Origin: a virus
Reading direction: 5' to 3' (one strand)
Virus record (IMG/VR): IMGVR_UViG_3300020442_004040
Coordinates: 1-25,429 of that record
Length of the DNA stretch: 25,429 nucleotides
Part shown: piece by piece, positions 16,159-22,693 of the stretch
Layout: the number at the start of each line of letters is the position of its first letter
Numbering within the stretch: the stretch's first letter is position 1
Translations under genes and position numbers: made by a program
Notes under the pieces: generated by a model
Database searches by the model: none
Told to the model about the DNA's origin: nothing
The model's input: only the letters and a program-made list of their open reading frames with translations

Positions 16159-16813
16159 TGTGGTTTTTATAAGTTATAAAGAAAAAGACTGTGAAAAAAG
16201 ATTTGTAAAGTTAAAACAACAAATACCTTTCATAAAACGTGTTCACGGAGTAAAAGGTATACATGCCGCACATAAACAAGCCGCAAAAATTAGCGATACA
16301 AGTATGTTCTATGTTATAGACGGAGATGCAGATCTTATAGATACATTTAAATTTGATGAGAATCTTTGTGTATCCTATGATACTGTATACGTATGGAAAA
16401 GTATTAACCCCATAAATAATTTAGTGTATGGATACGGAGGATTAAAATTACTTCCAAAAAAACTTGTATTAGATATTGATGCATCTAAACCAGATATGAC
16501 AACTAGTATAAGCAAAAATTTTATACCTATGGATATTATAAGTAACATTACAGCATTTAATACAGATCCGTTTAACACTTGGCGTAGTGCATTTAGAGAA
16601 TGTGCAAAATTAGCAAGTAAAACCATTGAAAGGCAGGACACAGATGAAACAGATGAACGACTTAAAACTTGGACAACCGTGGGACACGATAGACCATTTG
16701 GCAAATACGCTTTGGCAGGCGCTACCGCTGGTATGGAGTTTGGCCTTTCTAGGGGGTCTGATCTTCGGTTAATAAACGATTTTGATTGGTTAAAGGAAAA
16801 ATTTAATGGGTAG
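16151..16813 (+). CDS. DGD-motif glycosyltransferase-like protein (paralog B)
   Basis: A 220-aa shorter relative of the 13868 protein. 'FDVVFISYKEKDCEKRF' matches its 'IVFLSYDEPNAEKNY'. 'PFIKRVHGVKGIHAAHKQAA' matches 'PYAKRVHGVEGSDAAHKACA'. 'FYVIDGDADLID' (D57-G-D59) matches 'FVTVDGDTVID'. The downstream 'WKSINPINNLVYGYGGLKLL' and 'FNTWRSAFRECAKLA' blocks are also shared. It lacks some of the C-terminal part of paralog A. It is probably a glycosyltransferase-like or sugar-binding enzyme of the same pathway, with the pair arising by duplication and now separated by the radical SAM gene. It starts with an 8-nt overlap (ATGTTTGA) and ends with another (ATGGGTAG). Confidence 0.68.
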   Translation: MFDVVFISYKEKDCEKRFVKLKQQIPFIKRVHGVKGIHAAHKQAAKISDTSMFYVIDGDADLIDTFKFDENLCVSYDTVYVWKSINPINNLVYGYGGLKLLPKKLVLDIDASKPDMTTSISKNFIPMDIISNITAFNTDPFNTWRSAFRECAKLASKTIERQDTDETDERLKTWTTVGHDRPFGKYALAGATAGMEFGLSRGSDLRLINDFDWLKEKFNG

Positions 16814-17456
16814 ATTACTTGCATTTGGATGTAGCCATACTTATGGCGAAGGATTATCTGATTGTGCAAACTACAAAATTCAAAAACAAGAGCGTAGAGC
16901 AGATAGAGCTAGTCAATATGCTTGGCCTGCAATACTAGGAAAAAAATTAGATAAACAGGTCATAAATTTTGGCCGGCCAGGCTGCTCTAATCGATTTATA
17001 GCAAACTCTATTTTAAATACTGATATAAAACAAGACGATCTTGTAATTGTATTATGGACTGCTGGACATAATAGAACAACAATTTTTAAATCTTTCGATA
17101 TGGACGATATTAGCCTAGTTCTTCCTACTAAAACAGATAAAATATCGAAAGTTTATTACAAATATATTCATCAGTACTATAATAGCTTTTTAGAATCAAT
17201 AGAATACATAAATTTAGCAAACTCAATGTGTAGTGTACCAATATTTAATTTTAAGGCTATAGATGTAAGAGATAAAACAACATGGCCGGATACCTTACCA
17301 GATATTGAATTTGACTATCCTAAATGGAATAAAGTTAATCTTATTGAACAATCTTTATATCATATAGATTTTGCGACCGATGATCATCATCCTGGACCAG
17401 AATCTCAAAAATTAATAGCTAGTGACATACTAGAGAGAATTAAACTTGCCCACTAA
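16806..17456 (+). CDS. SGNH/GDSL-type hydrolase-like protein
   Basis: A 216-aa protein. AAAGGA at 16792-16797 precedes the ATG by 8 nt. SGNH blocks appear in order. Block I is 'LLAFGCSHTYGEGL' with Ser10 as nucleophile. Block II is 'NFGRPGCSN' with Gly56/59. Block III is 'LWTAGHNR' (84-90), a variant of GxND. Block V is 'DDHHPGPES' with Asp192 and His195. Together these complete the Ser-Asp-His set. The family includes acyl esterases and O-acetylhydrolases acting on glycans; a role in de-acylating or acyl-tailoring the product of this cluster is an inference. No signal peptide is present, so it should act in the cytoplasm or on the virion. It is the last gene of the + strand operon and overlaps the opposing methyltransferase gene by 27 nt. 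Confidence 0.78.
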   Translation: MGRLLAFGCSHTYGEGLSDCANYKIQKQERRADRASQYAWPAILGKKLDKQVINFGRPGCSNRFIANSILNTDIKQDDLVIVLWTAGHNRTTIFKSFDMDDISLVLPTKTDKISKVYYKYIHQYYNSFLESIEYINLANSMCSVPIFNFKAIDVRDKTTWPDTLPDIEFDYPKWNKVNLIEQSLYHIDFATDDHHPGPESQKLIASDILERIKLAH

Positions 17457-18278
17457 CATATATCGTGTACCTCTTGTATCTTTAATTTCTTCTCTAAATA
17501 CAACTTTCACACCTTCGGGCAATTGATCTTCAAATTCATCTATACTATTGACACAGTTGATATGTCCTTCGATACCAAACATATTGTTTGACTGTAATGC
17601 AAATATCATACCTGGCCACCAATATTTCCATTCTTTCATAGGGCTCATATGTTCGCATGAAGTGTTAATTATTACATTAATTTTTTCATAGTCTTTTGCT
17701 ATACTTTTTTCAAATACATCTCCAACAGCCCATTTTACATTTTCTAAATTAGGAAAAAACATATTTTTACCTATTTTTATTGCTTGTTCATCAATGTCAA
17801 TAGGCCAAATTTCATTTACCTTATCGTGTAATAAAGGTAAAAGTATACTTGCGTACCAGCTACCTAGTATAGCAACATTACTATCTTCAGTTATATACTG
17901 GTCTAAATTTTTTATAAGTGTTTTTTTAGCAAGAACTTGGTTATTACTAAAAGAATCACAAATTGTTTTTTGCAATTCAGGTAAGTGTTTTATTGCCTTC
18001 AGGACATTAAATAACAGAGTAGTATCTATATCTTTGTTAATAAGTTCTATTGTAAGTGTATAGAAGTTTACAAAATCATTGTCATTAAGAGATCTAATAA
18101 TACCATCGTAATTTTTTTGCAAATTTGATAATGATTGTGCTTTGTCAATTAATATACTTGGAGTTTTTTCAGGATTATTTTTTATGACAGTAAGTATATC
18201 ATACAAACTAGTAATATCATATGCTTTTTTTATTCCTACAATATTTTTTATGTAGTCAAAGTTTTCTCTATCAATCAT
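17430..18278 (-). CDS. Class I SAM-dependent methyltransferase-like protein
   Basis: A 282-aa protein. The first 125 residues are a helical N-terminal region without recognised motifs. The second half carries a class I methyltransferase fold: motif I 'VAILGSWYASILLPLL' (135-150, with GxW in place of the usual GxGxG), an acidic strand end 'IWPIDIDEQAI' with Asp161/163, 'VKWAVGDVFE', then 'INVIINTSCEHM' (201-211) in the motif IV position, followed by 'WKYWWPGMIFALQ'. It is likely to methylate an O or N atom of the cluster's product or a macromolecule; target unknown. It is last in the - strand operon. Its start overlaps the carbamoyltransferase stop by 8 nt (ATGATTGA), indicating co-translation. 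The loss of a glycine-rich loop makes exact SAM use less certain. Confidence 0.72.
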   Translation of the reverse strand: MIDRENFDYIKNIVGIKKAYDITSLYDILTVIKNNPEKTPSILIDKAQSLSNLQKNYDGIIRSLNDNDFVNFYTLTIELINKDIDTTLLFNVLKAIKHLPELQKTICDSFSNNQVLAKKTLIKNLDQYITEDSNVAILGSWYASILLPLLHDKVNEIWPIDIDEQAIKIGKNMFFPNLENVKWAVGDVFEKSIAKDYEKINVIINTSCEHMSPMKEWKYWWPGMIFALQSNNMFGIEGHINCVNSIDEFEDQLPEGVKVVFREEIKDTRGTRYMLVGKFNSL

Positions 18279-19785
18279 ACTGTTTACTCACTATATAATT
18301 GTCAATTACAAGCATAGTCAATGCATTTTTTTTGAAAGTGTTTACCGCATCTTGAGGTGTTTCTACAATAGGTTCTTGACAATTGAAACTTGTATTAAGA
18401 AGCATTGGAATGCCTGTTAGGTCATAAAATGCTTTAATCACATCATAGTATTTAGGATTGAAATCTTTTGTTACAGTTTGTATTCTTGCAGTGCCGTCAA
18501 CATGTGTAACACCGGGAATAGCATCGCTTTTTACAGGCATAATCCTACTCATGTAAGGACTAGGTTGGTTTGTATCAAAATAATCCTGATAGTGTTCTTC
18601 TAATACACTAGGAGCAAAAGGTCTAAAATCTTCCCTAAGTTTGATTGTATTGTTTATTGTATTTTTAATGTAATCAGCTCTTGGGTCTGCAAGGATACTT
18701 CTATTGCCTAACGCTCTGTTACCGCTTTCGCTACAACCTTGATACCAACCTACTATACCACCATTATCGATAGTAATTGCAACTTGCCTACAGATTTCGT
18801 CAAATGATTCTTTTTTCCAATTCAAGCCTTCAAATATAGTTTCATCCACTTCGTGCTTTTTTCCAGCATATACAGTTGGAATATGTATATTATTATTTTG
18901 TGTGTAATCGGCATGCATGTACGTACCGAGTGCTTGTCCTTCATCACCAGCGGCCGGCGGAACATGTACATTGGTATAATGTTTAGTAAACTCTTCGTTC
19001 ATATATCCATTGTAGGCAACACCACCTGCAATACAAATATTTTCACATGTTTTGAGAGGCAACACATATTTTTTAATTAGATCAATTGTGTATTTTTGTA
19101 ATGTAAATGCAATATCTTCTCTAGCAGTCTTTTCTAACACATCTCGACTGCCTTTTGGTAATTTATGATTAGGATCTTTTAGATATCTATGAACCATCTC
19201 ATACACATCAAAACTAAATTTTCCATAGCCAGCCAGTCCCATAGTTTTTCCTGCACCTAAATAACCAAAACCTAAATCTTGGCTTAGCCTATTCCATAAG
19301 CCTCCTATACTTACTTTATCACTTATGTTATGTATAACACCATCTTTGTCTACGAATACACAATTAAACTGCCAACCTCTTCCATCAATAGCTAAAATAT
19401 CGCTTTGTTTGTATCCACTACTAAGATATGCGTAAGCCGCATGACTTTGATGATGATCAATATAATAATACGTGTCTGTTTTATAATATTCCCATAATGA
19501 TCGAGGATGAAAATTTAGAAAATCTGTGTCTGGCAAAGTTTCTTGCAAATAATCCAAAACAAATTCTTGCCCTAAATTACTTACAGTAAATGCAAAAAGT
19601 TTATCTTTATCAACATATGCTGGTTCTATGTAATCTTTGTAAAATATTCTACTAGGTGTAGGATCGTGCGGATTTTCTCTGTTAAGATTGTGTTTTTCTC
19701 TAGTATACCTTTCAGCAAGGTAATGTACTTTGCCGTCATACGTATTGTGATCGTGAATGTTTATAGCTACTGAAAAAATATTCAT
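18271..19785 (-). CDS. NodU/CmcH-family O-carbamoyltransferase
   Basis: A 504-aa protein. The two family domains are readable. The N-terminal Kae1-like part has 'YIDHHQSHAAYAYLSSGY' (metal ligands around His111, His112, His115), 'ILAIDGRGW', 'LGAGKTMGLAGYG' (177-188) and 'ICIAGGVAYNGYMNEEF' (250-266) with 'PPAAGDEGQALG'. The C-terminal YrdC-like part has 'GWYQGCSESGNRALGNRSI' with 'LADPR', 'KLREDFRPFAPSVLEE' and 'GIPMLLNTSFN'. Family members use carbamoyl phosphate and ATP to carbamoylate a hydroxyl on a sugar or natural product. The segment usually written GPRALG reads GNRALG here. At 504 aa it is somewhat shorter than many relatives (about 550-600 aa). It lies 1 nt after the radical SAM gene and overlaps the methyltransferase by 8 nt. 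Acceptor unknown. Confidence 0.9.
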   Translation of the reverse strand: MNIFSVAINIHDHNTYDGKVHYLAERYTREKHNLNRENPHDPTPSRIFYKDYIEPAYVDKDKLFAFTVSNLGQEFVLDYLQETLPDTDFLNFHPRSLWEYYKTDTYYYIDHHQSHAAYAYLSSGYKQSDILAIDGRGWQFNCVFVDKDGVIHNISDKVSIGGLWNRLSQDLGFGYLGAGKTMGLAGYGKFSFDVYEMVHRYLKDPNHKLPKGSRDVLEKTAREDIAFTLQKYTIDLIKKYVLPLKTCENICIAGGVAYNGYMNEEFTKHYTNVHVPPAAGDEGQALGTYMHADYTQNNNIHIPTVYAGKKHEVDETIFEGLNWKKESFDEICRQVAITIDNGGIVGWYQGCSESGNRALGNRSILADPRADYIKNTINNTIKLREDFRPFAPSVLEEHYQDYFDTNQPSPYMSRIMPVKSDAIPGVTHVDGTARIQTVTKDFNPKYYDVIKAFYDLTGIPMLLNTSFNCQEPIVETPQDAVNTFKKNALTMLVIDNYIVSKQYD

Positions 19786-19786
19786 T

Positions 19787-20641
19787 TTAGTCCATTATAT
19801 CTAAAAGATTCATTTCGTTTGATAATATACCAACAATTTCGTCTCTACGCATTTTAGGCCTTTTGGGTATTATATCCATACAACGTGTACAATATTCTTC
19901 AAATTCAAAAAGTTCATAATTCATCATTTTTTCTATATTTTCTTTTGTTACATCAAACTGTCTAGATCCATTAATTACTTTACGACTACAGTGCCGTATT
20001 TTTTGTATTTCAAAATCAAATACTGGAACCTGTGGAAACTTTGCACACACACGTCTATCAAGTTCTGGTGCTTGTACAAGTTCATGATCACTAAAGAAAT
20101 CAGGTGAACGTGAATTGTATTCCTTAAATTCTGTGTTCTTATGATCTATATGACTAAGGTCATGTTTATCTCGGTAATTAAAATATCCAGGTGTTTCGAT
20201 AATCAAATTGTAATTATTTAAATCGTTAGGTTCAAACCATTCGTAATTTCCTAACTTTTCAATTCTATCTTCGTAAAAATCAAGTATTAAATGTTCGATG
20301 TAAATAATTTCTGGATCTTCAAGAACGTGCGGATAAAATTTTCTCACCAAACTGTTGGATAGCACTTGGATGACAAGATTTTCGTGTTTTTTTATTTCGG
20401 CTATGACTTCATCTAAATTTTTTATTAGTCCAGGTTCGCCTCCTAACAAACAAATGCGTGTTTTGTATGGACTAAGTCCGTCAAGTATTGTTCTCAGAAA
20501 ATCCATGTCAACATGCAAATTACGCATTTCTAAAGTCCATGCGGTGCAGTAGTGGCAACTCTTGTTACAACTTTTACTAAGGTAAAAGTCAACAGTTCTG
20601 TATTCTGACCCTTTAAGATCTTCTAAAGTTTTAATTGACAT
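19787..20641 (-). CDS. Radical SAM protein with C-terminal Cys cluster
   Basis: A 284-aa protein. CX3CX2C is C25-C29-C32 in 'LSKSCNKSCHYCTAW', very near the N-terminus. 'RICLLGGEPGLI' follows (GGEP at 67-70), then 'IQVLSNSLV'. Four C-terminal cysteines (C199, C218, C251, C254; 'RVCAKFP', 'RHCSRKV', 'EEYCTRCMD') suggest a truncated SPASM-like auxiliary Fe-S site. This domain order is the reverse of the other two radical SAM proteins, whose extra Cys lie before the core. It is the first gene behind the internal promoter at 20667-20695, with a weak AAAGAG ribosome site, and is followed after 1 nt by the carbamoyltransferase. The substrate is unknown; coupling suggests it modifies the same intermediate that is carbamoylated. 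Confidence 0.86.
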   Translation of the reverse strand: MSIKTLEDLKGSEYRTVDFYLSKSCNKSCHYCTAWTLEMRNLHVDMDFLRTILDGLSPYKTRICLLGGEPGLIKNLDEVIAEIKKHENLVIQVLSNSLVRKFYPHVLEDPEIIYIEHLILDFYEDRIEKLGNYEWFEPNDLNNYNLIIETPGYFNYRDKHDLSHIDHKNTEFKEYNSRSPDFFSDHELVQAPELDRRVCAKFPQVPVFDFEIQKIRHCSRKVINGSRQFDVTKENIEKMMNYELFEFEEYCTRCMDIIPKRPKMRRDEIVGILSNEMNLLDIMD

Positions 20642-20666
20642 CTGCGTACTCTTTACTTTTGTGTTT

Positions 20667-20695
20667 ATTATACATTAATTACTTCAGTTAGTCAA
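20667..20695 (-). promoter_or_regulatory. Near-consensus sigma70-type promoter inside the - strand operon
   Basis: Read on the - strand, TTGACT (20690-20695; one mismatch) and TATAAT (20667-20672; exact) are 17 bases apart. The start codon of the radical SAM gene (20641) lies 25 nt beyond the -10 box. The -35 box overlaps the end of the upstream nitroreductase-like gene. It would drive the radical SAM, carbamoyltransferase and methyltransferase genes as a separate unit. Confidence 0.78.
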
Positions 20696-21406
20696 GCTCA
20701 ATCCGTTTAAAAAACATTGCATATTTTTTTTAAAACTATAAAATTTCCATTTTTCATCTAAGGCTCCGGTCCTATAGTCTTCTGGAACTTCAGCGTTAGT
20801 TGTTTCTGCATGTAAAAGTCTATCTATGCTAGGATTGTCTACCCCTACTCCAACAAGTAGTTTTGATTTACTTTTAGTATTTAAAATTTCTGAAACCGGA
20901 TCAGGATTAAATGCAGAACAAATACCAGTTTTGTATCCTAATAGGCCAGCGGTTAAAATTAATTCTCCTACAGAAATACCTATAGAATAGTTTTTTTGTT
21001 CTTCTAGAACTATCTTACTAAAATCGTCATCTGCTTTTGCTTTGTGATGGGTTGCTCCTCTAGCATTTCCCTCTGCTTCAGTATATACAAACAAAACATC
21101 AGCAAGTATTTGTGAATTTTTTAGTGCTTGATTCTCGTATAGCCATTCTTCAGTTTTACCTTCTGCTAATGCTTTTTTTGCGCCTAACGTAAATTTTTTT
21201 GTGTTATCATAAATTTGCCTAATAATTTTTGGCTCTGTATATACGTGTACAGAAAAATGTGTTTCGTTTTGTTTTGAAGGAGAATTCGTAGCGGCATAAA
21301 TTAATAAATTTAAATGTTCTTTGCTTACATGCTTAGTTAAATCATAATTCCGTTGGGCTCGTTGTGAGGAATCTATTGCACTTTTAATTGCATCTAAATC
21401 TATCAT
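20684..21406 (-). CDS. Nitroreductase-family flavoprotein-like protein (tandem copy 2)
   Basis: A 240-aa protein. The N-terminus has 'SSQRAQRNYDLTKHVSKE' (Arg16, Arg19, Tyr21), then 'LLIYAATNSPSKQN' (35-47), the usual FMN-phosphate region and loop of nitroreductase-fold proteins. 'YSIGISVGELILTAGLLGYKTGIC' (140-163) is the conserved helix and turn, and 'LLVGVGVDNP' (183-191) precedes the C-terminal flavin-contacting stretch. The family reduces or dehydrogenates small substrates with FMN and NAD(P)H, and includes natural-product azoline oxidases and flavin-destroying enzymes. It overlaps the other nitroreductase-like gene by 4 nt (ATGA), suggesting equal synthesis and perhaps a heterodimer. 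The stop lies within 10 nt of the internal promoter -35 box. Substrate unknown. Confidence 0.74.
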   Translation of the reverse strand: MIDLDAIKSAIDSSQRAQRNYDLTKHVSKEHLNLLIYAATNSPSKQNETHFSVHVYTEPKIIRQIYDNTKKFTLGAKKALAEGKTEEWLYENQALKNSQILADVLFVYTEAEGNARGATHHKAKADDDFSKIVLEEQKNYSIGISVGELILTAGLLGYKTGICSAFNPDPVSEILNTKSKSKLLVGVGVDNPSIDRLLHAETTNAEVPEDYRTGALDEKWKFYSFKKNMQCFLNGLSLTN

Positions 21407-22095
21407 TTTAAAAACTTTACAATATCTTCAAATGCAGGCTTAGTATCTTCTAATTCAATTCCTTTTACGGTATCTTGTCTATACACTAAACCTTTACCAG
21501 CAGTCATTATCAGCATTACAGTAGGATCTCTGCCGTCAATCAGACCAGAGATACGCCATTTATCAGAAGGAGTTGGAAAACAAAGCGTATGTGATATATC
21601 TATGCCTTCAGATAAACATATGCTTGCAAAGTTACCTGCAAACATACCTACTTCTATTGCACTGTTTTTAAAAAAAGACATAGGATTCTTAGAATCTGTC
21701 TGCTCAAACGTTCTGCCATTGTCTATAGCTTGTTGTTGCCAAGGATTAAATTTATTAGCTATCCTCTGCGAAAAAATAATTATATAAGGTGCACTTTTTA
21801 TATTATGAAATTGAGGTAATGTATTAGTTTTTGTATACCTTTCTTCAAAAAATTCATCTAATGGTTGTTTACTATCGAGTGATCTCTCATGAGCCAAACA
21901 AAGATCGTATAATATTAATTTCCAATGTTCTTGTTCGGGGCCTAATACTGTGACCCTATATGGCATAAAATTATTTTTGCTTGGAGTAGCTTTCCAAGCA
22001 CGTTCTAGTATATCTACCATTACCTTCTTTTTGATAGGTTTTGTAGTATCATATTCCTTTACATACCTATATGCATTTAGAAATTTATCTATCAT
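21403..22095 (-). CDS. Nitroreductase-family-like protein (tandem copy 1)
   Basis: A 230-aa protein. AAGGAAT (22101-22107 on the - strand) lies 5 nt before the start. 'AYRYVKEYDTTKPI' at the N-terminus and 'AWKATPSKNNFMPYRVTVLG' (33-52) match the family's Arg-rich start and (S/T)PSxxN loop; the neighbour has SPSKQN at the same place. 'AIEVGMFAGNFASICLSEGIDISHTLCFP' occupies the conserved helix position, followed by 'TVMLIMTAGKG'. The fold is likely a nitroreductase-type flavoprotein, but the N-terminal arginine pattern is weaker than in copy 2, so one of the pair may be structural or substrate-binding. It is followed by copy 2 with a 4-nt overlap. Reaction unknown. Confidence 0.68.
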   Translation of the reverse strand: MIDKFLNAYRYVKEYDTTKPIKKKVMVDILERAWKATPSKNNFMPYRVTVLGPEQEHWKLILYDLCLAHERSLDSKQPLDEFFEERYTKTNTLPQFHNIKSAPYIIIFSQRIANKFNPWQQQAIDNGRTFEQTDSKNPMSFFKNSAIEVGMFAGNFASICLSEGIDISHTLCFPTPSDKWRISGLIDGRDPTVMLIMTAGKGLVYRQDTVKGIELEDTKPAFEDIVKFLK

Positions 22096-22105
22096 TTCTT
22101 ATTCC

Positions 22106-22693
22106 TTACGTAGACATATACTGAAATTTAAAATTGTTTTTTTTAAGATCTAATTCTGTAAATCTTACTTTGACATCTATTTTATTCCATAGATTGTTTT
22201 TCTTTACAAATTCATAAACTTCTGCAAATGCTTTTTGACTTCTATCATGGCTACCTATTCCGGGCATCATTACATCATCGCACAAAGGCAAATATAATTG
22301 ACAATAAAAACCTCTGTTTGCAAACTGACTCATAGAAAGATTACTACTATGCAAGACACACCCAGATGTGTTAGTACCGCCAAAAATTACTGTAGTTCGT
22401 TCAGGTTCTAGTTTGAAACCATTTTCTCTCAGTTGTTTTTCAAACATTCTAAATGTCTTATCTTTTTCCGAAAAGTACCATTTCCATCCTCTATCGTATG
22501 TTGCTTGGTGATGTAGATCTTTGCTTGTTTGGCTGTATATCAGTGTAGAGACAATTATATTTTTGTCTCTACATACATAAGAATCATTAACTATATCTTG
22601 AAAAGCATATGTTCTATATTTGTGTGCAAAATCGTCAGATAACCCACGATGACCATCCATGTCCATTAAAAAAATTAATGTATTTTTTTCCAT
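22106..22693 (-). CDS. Isochorismatase-like cysteine hydrolase-fold protein
   Basis: A 195-aa protein. Three catalytic features of the isochorismatase-like family appear in order. Asp11 lies in 'TLIFLMDMDGHRGLSDDF'. A lysine at 77 or 79 lies in 'FSEKDKTFRMFEKQLRENG'. Cys112 lies in 'VIFGGTNTSGCVLHSSNLS', followed by 'FANRGFYCQLYLPLCDD', the usual RG-strand-Asp segment. Family members hydrolyse vinyl ethers, amides (nicotinamidase) or carbamoyl groups through a Cys-Asp-Lys triad. Length fits. The start directly follows the radical SAM stop (TAAATG), with AGGAT 9-10 nt upstream. It may hydrolyse an amide or carbamoyl intermediate of this pathway; that is inference. The Asp region departs from the common DMQxDF form. 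Confidence 0.66.
   Translation of the reverse strand: MEKNTLIFLMDMDGHRGLSDDFAHKYRTYAFQDIVNDSYVCRDKNIIVSTLIYSQTSKDLHHQATYDRGWKWYFSEKDKTFRMFEKQLRENGFKLEPERTTVIFGGTNTSGCVLHSSNLSMSQFANRGFYCQLYLPLCDDVMMPGIGSHDRSQKAFAEVYEFVKKNNLWNKIDVKVRFTELDLKKNNFKFQYMST

Noticed and set aside
16375-16869. Open frame of 164 codons on the - strand opposite the DGD paralog B and SGNH genes.
   Set aside because: Shadow of two motif-supported genes; no recognisable motif.
16970-16985. GGCCGGCC palindrome in an A+T-rich setting.
   Set aside because: It lies in the codons of the conserved SGNH block II (FGRPGC) and needs no separate explanation.
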